This document shows, piece after piece, positions 34,001-45,458 of a DNA stretch of 64,000 nt. Position 1 is the stretch's first letter. Each line of letters opens with the position of its first letter. The notes beneath the pieces were generated by a model that saw only the letters and a program-made list of their open reading frames with translations, ran no database searches and was not told the origin of the DNA. The stretch covers positions 1 through 64,000 of the forward strand of contig MU385710.1 in NCBI GenBank assembly GCA_022497155.1, written 5' to 3'. The DNA is from Whalleya microplaca (taxonomy: Eukaryota > Ascomycota > Sordariomycetes > Xylariales > Xylariaceae). The position numbers and the translations under genes are program-made.

Positions 34001-34141
34001 GAATTTTAGACACTTCACGGTGAATGTGGATTTTATTTACTCCTTATCGAGATCCTCGAGGGTCTGCCCAAATGTCGCGTATTGGCGCTCCTCCTCGTCC
34101 TGCGCACCAGGATCGCGTGCGTTTTTACGTCGCTGGCTCAT
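31015..34141 (-). CDS. LIG4: DNA ligase IV
   Basis: Two exons, 34141-34041 and 33970-31015, with a 70-nt intron (GTAAAT donor, ACTAACTT branch, AAG acceptor). They total 1018 aa. The first exon encodes MSQRRKNARDPG and joins in frame to EYPLRPENHGRTLLFSDLYK, a conserved ligase IV start. The N-terminal DNA-binding part is followed by the adenylation motif EEKLDGERMQLH, with the AMP-accepting lysine near residue 332, then IIIGGYFGSG and the OB-fold. Two BRCT domains lie near 760-855 and 945-1018, with WILDCIAQGG and VTGLWVEDCWR as their Trp ends. Ligase IV seals double-strand breaks in non-homologous end joining together with the XRCC4 homologue. It is divergent from PIF1, 874 bp apart. The BRCT half is very GC-rich. 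Confidence 0.95.
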
Positions 34142-35015
34142 AGTGCTTCGACTATTCTGGTTGGGAGGACTGGACGGTGAGATGTACAAAGAAAGAAGCG
34201 TATCATTCAATTGATTATGAGAAAAGAGAACGAATTGTGAGTTGAGACATCAAGGTCTAGCTTTGTTTTATGGCACCTTCTCATGTGCGCTCAAGAGAGG
34301 TTGAAGGCATCAGAGGTATAAGACAGGGTTTATTCGAAGTGGAACAAACGGGACTGAGATTTAGGCATCACTTCTTAGCACAACCTACAACTTCCTAGGT
34401 TCTTTGTGCATAATGTACCTACTAATAAGCAGTGAGGCGAGCTAACGAATACTATATGTGTGATGAATGGGTTTGAGGGTTGGCAGCCTGAAGACTCCTA
34501 TGTTTCTGCCTACTTACCTACCTAGATACTCAGCTGTGTTTCTCAAGTAGTGCAATAAATGGTATAACTGGCTGGCTACTGGAGGGACTGGAATGAAGTA
34601 TGCAGTAACATGAGTCGCGATCGATACGGTAATCTACTCCGTATTCAGTAGAGATATTGTGGGAGGATTTTACGGATTGTGGAGTCCGTTTCTTTGCAGG
34701 TATGATACGGTAGCGGTCACCTGAGGTCAGTACTGGTCTGTCCCACTGTAATCAGGTAGCACAAACACCCAAGATAGAGAATTTATTGTGGAGCCAGGTC
34801 ATGAACGCGCCTACACGCGACTTCCACGGGCGTAAAAATGGCCACAGCAGGTAAAACGAAGTCGATCGAGGCGCATTGATACATTGGTACGGAGTACATC
34901 TCGAAACATCACTACACGGATGGTTTCCACCTGTCCCTCGACGTCCCGCGTTCTTGATTTGATCTTCCCTTGTTAATCGAAAACCTCTGGTCCCTCCCTC
35001 CGAACGAACTCCTGG
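34142..35015. promoter_or_regulatory. Shared LIG4/PIF1 divergent promoter region
   Basis: 874 bp between the start codons of two genome-maintenance genes. I see no clear TATA box near either start and no repeat larger than short TACCTACCTAGATA words at about 34510-34525. Shared control is inference from the arrangement. Confidence 0.45.
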
Positions 35016-37742
35016 ATGACCGCTGGTCTCCTCCGTCGCCTGCCTTCAAGACCCTTACTCCTCGCTCGACACTCTTTATCGCGGACACGGACGCCGACGC
35101 AGACGGTGACGCAGACGCAGACGCAGTCTCATGCATTCGCGCACATATCGCCACTCCGTCAGGACGCCATGTTAGTCAGGGCCGCTCGAGACAAGAAAGA
35201 GGCCACTGCGCCCTCCGCAACCTCCAACAAGTCCGATCTCGCCAGGCAATTGTTCCCATCCAGCAGCCCCTCCGCCCGTGACGGCGATTTGTCTCACTGG
35301 GTATCCCAGAAAGGGCACGCCAACCCATCGTCGAGCGCCGGTTCGGGATCTTCGAAGGCAGCAGCAGCAGCAGCAGGTCACGGCCCATTGCGGCCTAGAT
35401 CCGACAACCTCCAGCACCATTCTCGTCCTCCGTATAAACCCATTTCCGAAACCAACCGCCAGCACACCACCAGCCTTTCCTCGATATGCGGCAACGCTGG
35501 TTCCTTCACTGATGATTTTGATTCTTCCCGCGCGCCATCGCAGGCCAAGACCATTACGCCCGTCTACATCGCGGAAGACGATTTCAGCGATGACAACACT
35601 TTGGAGTTAGACTACGAGTGTCCTGCTTCGCTTCCTCCCCCGCCCCAACCTACCGCACCAAAGCCAGCCGCAGTTTCGTCAGCCGATCCGCCCACTAGCC
35701 AGAAGATACCTTGGTCCTCGTCGCCGCAATCGCACCTGTTCCCGCCCGCACAATCATATAATAGGCCTCTGAAACGCGATTCCCCCGATGATCTCCCGCC
35801 GCCAGGACCGCCAGGACCGAAGAAAAGGGTCCTGCCTACTAAATGGCGCCATGATGAAGGTGAGTCGTGGCCCACGCAGGAGACGAAGACGCTGGCTACG
35901 CCCGCAGTCAAGAAGAAGGACGAGTTGCCCTGGACTACCACGCAAAGCGCCACCAAGGAGCGCCGGAAACTGCTTAAGACCCAGAGCAAGAAATTGGAAA
36001 CAGAGTCTCAAGTATCAATGGAGGAGATCCGCGCCGTCACCGATGATCATGCTAAACAAAAGGCAAAGGCCAAGGTCTCCGCCATATCTCTGAGTTCCGA
36101 GCAGCAGCACGTAATCGATCTGGTCATCAAGCAGAAGCAGAGTGTATTCTTCACCGGTCCGGCCGGTACCGGTAAATCCGTGTTGATGCGAGCAATTATT
36201 TCCGAATTAAAGAAGAAATGGGCACGCGATCCGGAACGCCTCAGTGTCACGGCCTCGACCGGTCTTGCTGCTTGCAATATCGGGGGCATGACACTCCACA
36301 GCTTCGCGGGCATTGGTCTTGGAAAGGAGGACGTCCCCTCACTAGTCAAAAAGATCCGTCGGAATCCGAAGGCGAAGAATAGATGGCTCAGGACTAACAC
36401 CCTCATTATTGATGAAGTCTCTATGGTCGACGGCGAGCTTTTCGATAAGCTCGCGCAGATAGCCCGTACGATTCGCAACAATGGCCGTCCCTGGGGTGGC
36501 ATTCAGTTGGTTATTACTGGCGATTTTTTTCAACTACCCCCTGTTCCCGATGGAGGCAAGAAAGATGCCAAATTCTCCTTCGAGGCGGCGACCTGGAATA
36601 CGTCCATTGACCATACCATCGGATTGACCCAGGTCTTCCGTCAAAGGGACCCAGGTAAGTTGCCCCTTGTTCATCATGATCTTGCTACGACTGCCCTAGG
36701 CTAACACGGTCTACAGAGTTCGCCGATATGTTGAACGAAATGCGTCTTGGAAGGATTAGCGAAAACACTGTCAAGACATTCAAAAGTCTCGCCCGGCCGC
36801 TTCAATTTGACGATGGCCTTGACGTTACTGAATTGTATTTATTGCCTCGATTGCTAATTACGAGGTGTCTAAGTTAACGTATACCCTAGGTTTCCGACGC
36901 GCCAAGAAGTTGAGAGATCGAATGAGTCTCGGTTGCGCAATCTCGCAGGCTCAACATATCACTACGAATCCATGGACTCGGGCGACCCCAACGTTCGGGA
37001 CAAGCTGCTCGCAAATATGATGGCGCCGAAGGCCATGGACCTGAAGAAGGGCGCCCAAGTGATGTTGATCAAGAACATGGATGATACACTGGTGAACGGT
37101 TCGCTGGGCAGGGTCATCGGGTTCATGAACGAGCAAACCTTTGAGATATGGGGTGCGCGGGACGATGAAGTTGGCTCTGCTGACGAAGCCGACGTGGACC
37201 CCAGTTCGAAAAACAAGATTAAGTCGTTCAGCCGTGACGCCGACAAAGTGAAAGACTTAAAGGAATATCCCCTTGTTCGGTTCTCAGCCACTGACGGGAC
37301 CCACCGGGTACTCCTTTGTGTACCGGAGGACTGGAAAGTCGAGCTGCCCACGGGCGAGGTGCAGGCATCGCGGAAACAATTACCCCTCATCCTAGCCTGG
37401 GCTCTCTCTATCCACAAGGCGCAAGGCCAGACGCTAGAAAGAGTCAAGGTCGATCTGGGCAAGGTGTTTGAGAAGGGGCAGGCCTACGTCGCCCTCAGTC
37501 GTGCGGTCAGCCAACAGGGGCTCCAGGTCCTGCGGTTCGACAAGAACAAGGTCATGGCCCACCCGCGCGTCATCACTTTCTACAACAAGCTCTACAGCGC
37601 CGAGTCGGCCGTCAAGACCAAGAAGCCGACCACGGTGGCGGATTTTGCGTACAATGCCGCAGCATCGAAACCCTCCAAGCGGAAAGGACCCACCATTGTA
37701 GACTTAGACGAGGAGGAGGCGGCGATGCAGGCTTACGGCTGA
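35016..37742 (+). CDS. PIF1: PIF1-family 5'-3' DNA helicase
   Basis: Three exons: 35016-36654, 36717-36834 and 36890-37742, sum 2610 nt, 869 aa. Introns are 62 nt (GTAAGT, GCTAACA branch) and 55 nt (GTATTT donor). The N-terminus is Arg/Ser-rich ([20 protein letters not shown]), fitting a mitochondrial targeting sequence; yeast Pif1 acts in both nucleus and mitochondria. About 350 residues of low complexity with a short Ala run follow. Helicase motifs: Walker A GPAGTGKS (381-388), ASTGLAA, the Walker B region [35 protein letters not shown], and near the end [16 protein letters not shown] and [10 protein letters not shown]. The domain is complete. Known roles include telomere, replication-fork and mtDNA maintenance. 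Confidence 0.94.
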
Positions 37743-38518
37743 ACGAAGTATATATCTAGAGGACTTACTTAGGCCATGTTTATGTCAAGGTGATGATGAA
37801 GGGTTGCTTGCTTGCTCCATGGAACTCTTTGCTTCACGGGCGCCTTATCGTTTACTCTACTGTGTGTCCAAGAAAGTAAATCGGTGACCCTGACTATCCT
37901 CACGGAAGAGTATCGTTGGCTTGCTCTATTGGCAGGCTAGAGACTCGTTTACATACAGCTCTTCAGCACGAATGTGTAGATATAATATCTATATACAAGC
38001 TTTCTACTCTGTGCTGGATTCTGATACCCGCCACCGCATCCTAGGTATGAATCTTGGAAATGTTGGTTTTGATTGATACAAACTGTCGCGCCCGAATTCG
38101 TTATAGGCTGGGAGCAGCTACCTGGCATCAACTCCCTACTTTCTTTCTCTCCTTCCTCGCTAAGTTGAATGGCATTATCACCCGCCCACCCCCTGCTTGG
38201 AAGCCATTGTCCATCTAGATCTATCGCGACTCTTTCGAGATAGGATAAAGCCTTTAGACAGCTTAAAGAAGCCCAGCCCGTCTTTACATGACAATACCTC
38301 AAAGGGGCTACAATAATAGGCACCCCCAATGACAAAGGGGACAATAGCATAGTAGCGAGATAAAGCAAGCACTGGGAATAAGAAGCCGCCCGTCCTCGTA
38401 CCGGCCAAAAGATCTCAGGAACCGTGCAAAACATCAAACTCTTTTCTTTTCTATCTATCACCGTAGTAAGTATTTCCGCCGGCTCGGTTCTTCACTCGTT
38501 TTTCTACTTCTACCAGCT
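37743..38518. other. Intergenic, 3' of PIF1
   Basis: A 170-codon minus-strand frame (38461-37949) spans this region, but it begins on a non-ATG or late ATG, shows no domain and covers the probable promoter of the next gene. I leave it out. Pyrimidine-rich tracts before 38519 suit a fungal promoter. Confidence 0.5.
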
Positions 38519-39259
38519 ATGTCTGCGACACATTGCTCTTCCCGCCAGAGCGGCGCCTGGCTCTTTTCCGACCCCTACGCGTACCAATATGCCTCGATCG
38601 CCGAGGAGGAGGAGGACCACCACCACCTCTCCCACACCCCGGCCACGACGCCGCGGAGCCTATGCACCGGCGCGCGCTTCGAGCTCGAGGGCTCCTCCCC
38701 CACTACATCTTCCGACGGCGAGCGCGCCGAGCTGGAGGGCAGCTCGCCCGACCGCAGCCCCGTCGAGCTCGAGGCCGACAACACCCACTATGCCCGGCCC
38801 CGGCCCCGGCCCCGCGCCACAAGTATCGCGGGCGGCTTGGACTCGCGGTCCTCGCCCAGCGTGCTGGCGCGCAACCGGTTCGCCAACGTCCGCGTCAGCC
38901 GGAAGTACCCGCACACGCACCGGCGGGCGGAGTCGTGCGCGCTGCCCGAGGTCGTCGCGCCTGCTCCTCTTGCTATTACCAAGGCGAAGGTGACACTGCC
39001 TGTGGAGGAGAAGATCGCCGTGGTGCCGGAGCTGCAGCACCAACAGCAGCAGAGGCAGAGGCAAGGGCAGGGGAAGGGACAGCGGTTGAGCGTGCTCACG
39101 TGCGACCCGGGGTTGATGGTGGTCGGGGAGGATATGCCGCCTTCGGATTTCGATGAGATTTTGCGGAATATGGGGCCCATGCATAAAAAGGGGAAGTCGG
39201 GGTCGTCGTATGTGAGGGGGAGTCGGTACTATGATCGGTACTCGACGAATTTCGGGTAG
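38519..39259 (+). CDS. Low-complexity hypothetical protein, 246 aa
   Basis: A single exon starting at the ATG at 38519, after a pyrimidine-rich leader. I do not recognise it beyond general similarity to uncharacterised fungal proteins. It has an acidic/His stretch (EEEEDHHH, about 29-36), an ELEGSSP repeat (two perfect copies and one variant, ELEADN), an alternating Arg-Pro run (ARPRPRPRAT), a Gln-rich run (about 176-195) and a more conserved-looking C-terminus, MPPSDFDEILRNMGPMHK. No signal peptide or membrane span. Mostly disordered, possibly a regulatory protein. Two other frames are open across the GC-rich middle; the ATG, codon periodicity and ordered C-terminus favour this one. Confidence 0.6.
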   Translation: MSATHCSSRQSGAWLFSDPYAYQYASIAEEEEDHHHLSHTPATTPRSLCTGARFELEGSSPTTSSDGERAELEGSSPDRSPVELEADNTHYARPRPRPRATSIAGGLDSRSSPSVLARNRFANVRVSRKYPHTHRRAESCALPEVVAPAPLAITKAKVTLPVEEKIAVVPELQHQQQQRQRQGQGKGQRLSVLTCDPGLMVVGEDMPPSDFDEILRNMGPMHKKGKSGSSYVRGSRYYDRYSTNFG

Positions 39260-40832
39260 AGGGTGTAAGAGGTAGAGGTGTAAATAGAGGTATGCTTGAT
39301 TGGACATGCATGTCAATATGGGACCTTTATTGGTGCAAGGTGAAGCTATAGGAAGGCGGCAGAGCCCCTCTTATATACATGTATAGGCGCCGGCCATACG
39401 TAGACCCATACTACCCTCAGCTCTATAGGGCGTATCTCAACAATGTGTTGGATGCTTGGGTGAGACTATGACTTAGATGCTGTGTATGCTATTAAATTTC
39501 CTCAGCTTATAATACTTGTAAGAACTCATTGCTAGTTTTCCTAACTCCATTAAGAACTTAGAACTTTCCTGTTGTATACATCCTCGGGGGATAGCTTTTA
39601 AGGCAAGAAATTAAGACAAGAATTCCTTGGTTCTCGGGTTCAGAGTATTGGGTTAGGGTTGGCGCTGTCAATTGTCTAGCTTGATTCGCTGTAAGTACTC
39701 AAAGCATCACTATACAGAGCCATTATATGCAATAGCATCGTATCCTCGGCTTTTGTGATATAAACTATGAAGCACATATAGACTATCAACTTCAAATCAG
39801 CTTGAGAGACAAGATCGTTAACACATGTGGGATTCCGTCTCTTGCGTCTTATGTAAGCAGAGTTCAAGATTCGATACGTATCTTTAGGGTCCAAGCGCCC
39901 TATATACGTATGAGCTACACATATACAATATAATGGTGCAGGCATGTGATTCTAGGTTGTCTCCGACTCTCCGTGATCCGTACTAGCGTATGTATGTTTA
40001 CATACATATATGTACGTAGATGTGGATTCGACGTTATCGATATGATAAGGAAATGGTATTATCGGTAAAGTAAGTAATAAGTCAGCTAGGCCCGCCATCC
40101 CATCCTACAGCCACAATTTCGAACGCAGTGACGCTGTTCCAACCTTCTCCCTCCTTCAATCTCTAATCTACAATATGATGAATGGCCATTAGTCGTAGTC
40201 ACCTGTTCCCATAAATCCGTGCTCACCGTACGCATTTTCGTTCAAAATCCCCCATCTGCAAGCCGTACGAAGAAGGCCAACGCGACGGATGCTTTAGTGT
40301 TTGTTGGGGCTCTGAATCCCCTCGTTCAGCTCTAAAGCACCTGTTCGTCCCACACCCATCCAGCCAGCAATCCTGTTCCCAACCCGACTGTGGTCATTCG
40401 TGGTCATTCGTGGTCATTCGTATCATCTGCTCTTACTACACGGGTTATCCTGGACGGTATCTTGCCTGGTTGGACCGGTGTGTTGGAGCTTCCTAGCCCC
40501 TTTGTCTCTTGCCAGTCACCAGTGTACATACATACTGATGCCCGGTGCTCCAGAGATCTACTCTCCCATTCTATCCCATCTTCTCCAGGAATTAGTGATT
40601 AGGAGGTAGCAATACATCGAACCACGAGAATCTATAGGCAGTTTTTATGTAGTCGTTATCCCACACCGCATTCAGAACCCACCGCCTATCGCCGCTTGGT
40701 TTCTTGCTGGGCTACTGGGCCACTGTTCCTGCTCGTCCTGGTGGTAGAGCCCTTCGATTTCGTCGATCCCGTCGAACCCCATACCCCATTCTCTCTTCGA
40801 ATATCACGTTATAGTCGAAACATCTATCCACG
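39260..40832. other. 1.6-kb intergenic before EDC3
   Basis: It holds a perfect 10-bp triplication (below) and TATGTATGTTTACATACATATATG near 39989-40012, an imperfect palindrome. Pyrimidine-rich DNA from about 40140 to 40830 probably contains the promoter and a long 5' leader of EDC3. Small frames at 40390-40609 are not supported. Confidence 0.5.
40391..40420 (+). repeat. 10-bp unit, 3 perfect copies
   Basis: TGGTCATTCG occurs three times without interruption, followed by TATCATCTGC. It lies about 410 bp upstream of the EDC3 start. Confidence 0.95.
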
Positions 40833-43126
40833 ATGGAGTCTTCACCTGTATCGCAATGGCGAGGTGAGCCCTATGAAATAATGCTAAAGGAGCCTGAGGG
40901 CGAACGTATCCAGGGAATCTTGAAAGATCTCATCCCGGCACAGCAGATCACACTGGAAACAGGCAAGAGATAGGCACTCCAGCGTTCGAGAGAACTACCA
41001 CTGACCTGACATAGCCATCGTCATGAGTACCGGCCAGTTCTTCGAGCAGATTAACATTCTCGCGACGAACGTCGTAGATATCAGACGACTTGAAAGTCAC
41101 TGGCCTGGTGCCGTCCCAGAGCCTGCACCTCCTGTATCCGCGCCTGCGCCTGCACCGCCTGCACCGACCGCACCAGCAGCGCCCCAGCTATTTCAAGATC
41201 CTGCCATCGTGAGCATAGGTCATCCTCGGAATAACGCAAACTCCCACCCACCGGCTAATTCCGGGGAGAAACGAGATCCTCCCGTCCCTAATCCTGCCGA
41301 CCGCATGACATACTCTTCAGAAGACGAGACTGACACGACTGAACTTCCTGCTCCCATGGCACAACTTAGGATCTCGCCGCCCAACCCTGCTCAGCTCGAT
41401 ATCACAGAAGACGAGGTCGCAGATGTGACCCCGACAGCATCTACGACACAACTAGGGGTTCCGAGGAGAGACCGACCTAGGGGGTCGCGTGGTAAACGGC
41501 CGCGTCGGCCTAAGAGAGCCGACAACGGCGGTTCTCCCGCGTCGAATGCTCTTCCCACTAAGGAGGGCGCGGGCTGGAGACAGACGCCGATTTTACAGTC
41601 TACCAAATCGTTCCAACCCTTCGCGTCGCTCAAGAAGAGCCAGAAGGGCCGGGCCGATCCAAATGCGGACAACGGCTGGGCGTCGGAGGATGTTACAGAT
41701 GTCCAGGAAGCGGGCGATTTCGACTTTGAAGGCGGTCTTGCCAAGTTCGACAAACGAACCATCTTTAATGAAATGCGACAGCAAGACGAAATCGACGAGG
41801 CTGATCGTCTGGTTTCCCACAATCGGCTTCCCCGGCCGAAACCTGGCACGGCAGGGGGCAAAAACTTGCATTATACTGAGAATGTGTTGGACGTGCCATC
41901 AGCGGGCCCGAAGCTGAACGAGACCCCGGGCGATTTCTGGAAAAGTGAGGCAGACGACGAGAAGCTTGAGGGAGGTGGCCACCAGAGCGGTCCTGGTAGC
42001 GGTCGGAGCTCCCGGATGAGAGGAGAGTCTCGGGTGTCGACTACTCGGCGGTCTCAATCTCGTAAGGCAAGTGCCGCTGCAACTATCGGCGCTCCTAGTC
42101 GTATCAACTCAGGGGTAAGTAACTAGCCAACTGACATTGAGAAATATGCACTCTGCTAACAATAATTGACAGCCTACACCCCCATCTGTAACCAGAGGAC
42201 TCTATACGTTACCGTCTAATCGCCGCATTGAGACTGTCACGCATCTCCAGATGCTGGTAGTTGAAAATGTCGCACACAACGAATTCGGCCTCACGGAGGA
42301 TTTGATGGCGGAGAATGCGGGACGCGGCCTCTCAGAGGTTGCACTGCGCGCGCTCGAGGACCCCGCCATCAAGCTCCGCAACGCTGCGACCTCGCCTCCT
42401 AGTAGCTCCACGATTGTCGTCCTGGCTGGTAACCACAAGTCAGGAGTCCGAGCGATAGCCGCTGCCAGGCATCTCCGTAACCGGGGTATCAACATCCTCG
42501 TGTGTGTCATAGGCATCGAGCGCGAACGGGAGCTGCTCGAAGACATCCGGAAGCAGGTCCGGCTCATGCGCAACTTCGGCGGCGTCATCTGCACCAAATC
42601 GGAGCTCTTCGAGCACCTCAGCCGGACCGCGACCACGACGCTGACGACCTCGTCCTCGCAGGCGACGGTGACGTTGATCATCGACGCGCTCCTCGGGCTC
42701 ACGATCTCGTTCGAGGAGCTGCGGAAGTCCGACCAGGCCACCACCTACGAGCTGATGGAGTGGGCGAACCGCAACGAGGCCTTCGTGATGGCGGTCGACG
42801 TGCCGAGCGGCGTCGAGCCGTCGAGCGGCAAGGTCAACGTGATCGACGGCGCCAAGCTGTACGTGCAGCCGCGGTACGTGGTGGCGCTCGGGGCGCCGAA
42901 GCTGGGCCTGCTGCGCGCGCTCGAGATGGGCAGCGACGACGACCGTCAGGGCGAGGGCGACGTCCTCTCCGTCGAGGAGTGGAAGCTGTTCCTCGCCGAC
43001 ATCGGGCTCGGCGCCCTCGTCTGGCGCAAGGCGGCCACTAAGATCCGCCGCGGCATCGACTTCGACGATCGCTGGGTGCTCGAGCTAAGGTACCAGCGGC
43101 GCGCGGCGCCGACGCTGGAGTCGTGA
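40833..43126 (+). CDS. EDC3: Enhancer of mRNA-decapping protein 3
   Basis: Three exons: 40833-40962, 41015-42114 and 42173-43126, sum 2184 nt, 727 aa. Intron 1 (52 nt) starts GCAAGA and ends ATAG, so it is a predicted GC-AG intron; intron 2 is ordinary (GTAAGT, TGCTAAC branch). The N-terminus (about 1-75) matches an Lsm-type fold (LKEPEGERIQGILKDL..QITLE). A Pro/Ala-rich linker follows, then the FDF motif GDFDFEGGLAKFDKRTIFNEM (about 277-297), and a YjeF_N Rossmann domain from about 420 (AHNEFGLTEDLMAENAGRGLSE, VLAGNHKSGVRAIAAARHL). EDC3 is a P-body scaffold that binds Dcp2 and Dhh1 and helps mRNA decapping. A GT donor at 40864 in the same phase would skip 33 Lsm codons. Confidence 0.9.
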
Positions 43127-44525
43127 TTTGTGCTTTGCTTTGCTTGTCGTTGGTTCTGGGATCGTGCTGCGCCTCGGGTGTTAGCACTCTAATATAGGGG
43201 CGGTTCATCTGCGACGGGCCCACCCGAGTTGGTAAACCGTTTGGTGGCTCACACGCTCGAATAGTAGGGTGAATCCTATTCCATGGCGGGCGTTATTCTC
43301 ACCCCCGTCTTTCTTCGATGAATAGACGGGGTGGATGGACATCCATCTCTTGCGGGACCGGACTGTCCCGATGCAGTTGTTATTATTTTATTGTTTTTGG
43401 TTTTTCTCGTCATCATCGAATAATCGTCATCATCATCGTCATCATCCGGCGCAGAAAAGCGCCTCTCAAGAGGAAGCACTTCTGATTCTCACATACGGAG
43501 GAGGGAGGGATGGATGGATGGGAAAAAAGTATACTAAATACCCCCAATTTTCTGTGTTTCCACGCTTCTGGCATCTGGGAGGGGCGTTTTCCCCGTTGGT
43601 TTTTTGTTATTGAGGTGATAGGGAGTTCAATGTGTCCACGTACCATTATTGCTGGTTTGGCAGACAGGCAGGCAGGGCGCGTGACTTGCTCGGATTGGGC
43701 GAGGAGGGATACATGCATATACATAAGGGCATGGATGGATAACGGAAAGCTGTTCATAGGAGGGAGTTCAAGAGGGCGCTTAGGTAGAGCCACATCCTGG
43801 GCAAAAGGGGGATGCATGCGTCTATGTTTGTATGTATTAAATGAATGAATACCTGTGTGGGAATACGGGTATATATGTGTATGCATGGCAATTGTATGAA
43901 GTGAAATCAAAGCGAAGTTGAAAATGTATAGACTCGCATGTGTGTGGTTTTGTAAGCAGGTCAGTGCACATAGCGAAAAGGGGGGTTTACTGTAGTGGTA
44001 AGGCGTGAAGATGGGGAAAGGGGGGGTCAACAGAGGCAAGGCGGGAAGTACTAATAAGTCTTGAACTTGGTATGAGTATGCGATTGAGAGAATATTCCCA
44101 TTGACTGCTCGTGGTGCTAGACAGCCATTACGGCTTTGAACGTCTTGGTGGCTGTCTGAGGTTGAGTGCTAGGTAGGCTTCTGGACTTTTATCATACGAT
44201 ATGTAATATACTGTTAGTTGCATAGTTGAGCATGTTGCTATGTTTCATAGGGTACAGCTTTGCGGCACAGCTCTTCATTGAGCTTCGCCTCCCGGCTCTT
44301 GCCATTGGTAGAGCCTTGGCTTTGGCTTTGGAAGACTCTATTTATGGATCAACATCGCTAGCTTGTGAAACCATCCAACTGCCCTGGAGATTGAGTTGGA
44401 TTGTAAGGACTTTTAATCGTCAAGCTTCGACTACTACAAGCATCTCTTTCTCCTGTTAGATTTCAACCCGTAACATTCCATTATTTCCAACCTGTACTTC
44501 CAAACTTCCCCGCAGTTGCCCGGAA
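43127..44525. other. 1.4-kb intergenic with ATC microsatellite
   Basis: A CATCAT/CGTCAT microsatellite lies at about 43408-43446. A 208-codon frame on the minus strand (44039-43413) crosses it, but it is rich in His, Tyr and Pro with no domain, so I take it as chance. The first part is the EDC3 3' untranslated region and the last part the promoter of the DUF3632 gene. Confidence 0.5.
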
Positions 44526-45458
44526 ATGGAAGTCAATCTGCAGAGCGTCGAGGACCAGGACCTCTTGGATACCGAGAGAGCCATCTTCAATCTTCTGAAA
44601 GCCAGTCTCCAGTATCCAGCTGATGCAAAATTAATTGCTGCAAAGGTCACCGACGATATCAACTTTATTTGCCGAGCGGAGGACCGAAGTGGAGGCGATG
44701 CTAACATCATGTGGTATGTGTGGTCGGTGATCATTGAAATAGCCCGTTGTGTTCCGTCAGATCACCCGTGGCAAGACTGTCTGGCACAGGCAGTGGACGG
44801 TCTTCGCCGACAAGAAGGTGCTGTTCCTAGTATGGCAAGTAGCCCAGACCACCTCATATCTTATTCTTCGTACTGAGGCTAACGAAACCCTCCATTAACA
44901 GGAAGGTGACTTATGGAAGGATCTCCCCGACCTATCAGTACGCATGATGGAGTTATGGGAGGGTATGAAATATCCTCTCCTTCCAGCTATAGAACCTTTC
45001 TAACAGTAGTCCTAGATCCAACTGTTGAGGTCGACGAGGAGCTCATAGAGGGAGACTTTGCCCGGTGGAGAAATCAAAACTCGTTCGCCGCTCGGCTCAC
45101 GACCCCGTCGTTTGCTCCCTGGCTGACATTGCCCCTCTGGCAACTCCGGAAGGCACTCGAAGAGCCACCGACAAAAGGACCCGTGCAGGAATGCCGAGTT
45201 TGGGTGGCGTGTGAGTGGATAATCCGTTGCGCGGAAATCATCCTCGATGGCATGGACTTCGAGCATCCACCGAGCACTGCGCTCCAAACAGGCTCACTCT
45301 GCGGTGACGATATCCCGCAGCTCGGCGTCGAGCGGTGGGAGTTTTGGAAGAAACGGTTTGGTGAGATCGCTGCTGATGCTGAGAACCTCGAGCTCGGGAG
45401 TGCCATCGTTGAGCGGATCTCGGACGCCCGAAAGAGAATGGACGGTATTCAGAAGTAG
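44526..45458 (+). CDS. DUF3632 family protein
   Basis: Three exons: 44526-44834, 44902-44962 and 45007-45458, sum 822 nt, 273 aa. Intron 1 (67 nt) begins GCAAGT and ends ACAG with a GCTAACG branch, so it is a predicted GC-AG intron: no GT donor in phase exists and reading through meets TGA. Intron 2 is very short (44 nt, GTATGA...ACAG). Conserved blocks include EIARCVPSDHPWQDCL, LWKDLPDLSVRM, NSFAARLT, LPLWQLRKALEE, RVWVACEWIIRCAE and LGVERWEFWKKRF, typical of a fungal family of unknown function. It is soluble and helical, with no signal peptide. Its role is unknown; relatives are usually multicopy and variable between strains. Confidence 0.78.

Noticed and set aside
37949..38461. 170-codon minus-strand frame after PIF1
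   Set aside because: No domain and no neighbouring exon; covers likely promoter sequence.
43413..44039. 208-codon minus-strand frame after EDC3
   Set aside because: Low-complexity His/Tyr/Pro/Ser content, crosses an ATC microsatellite, no domain.
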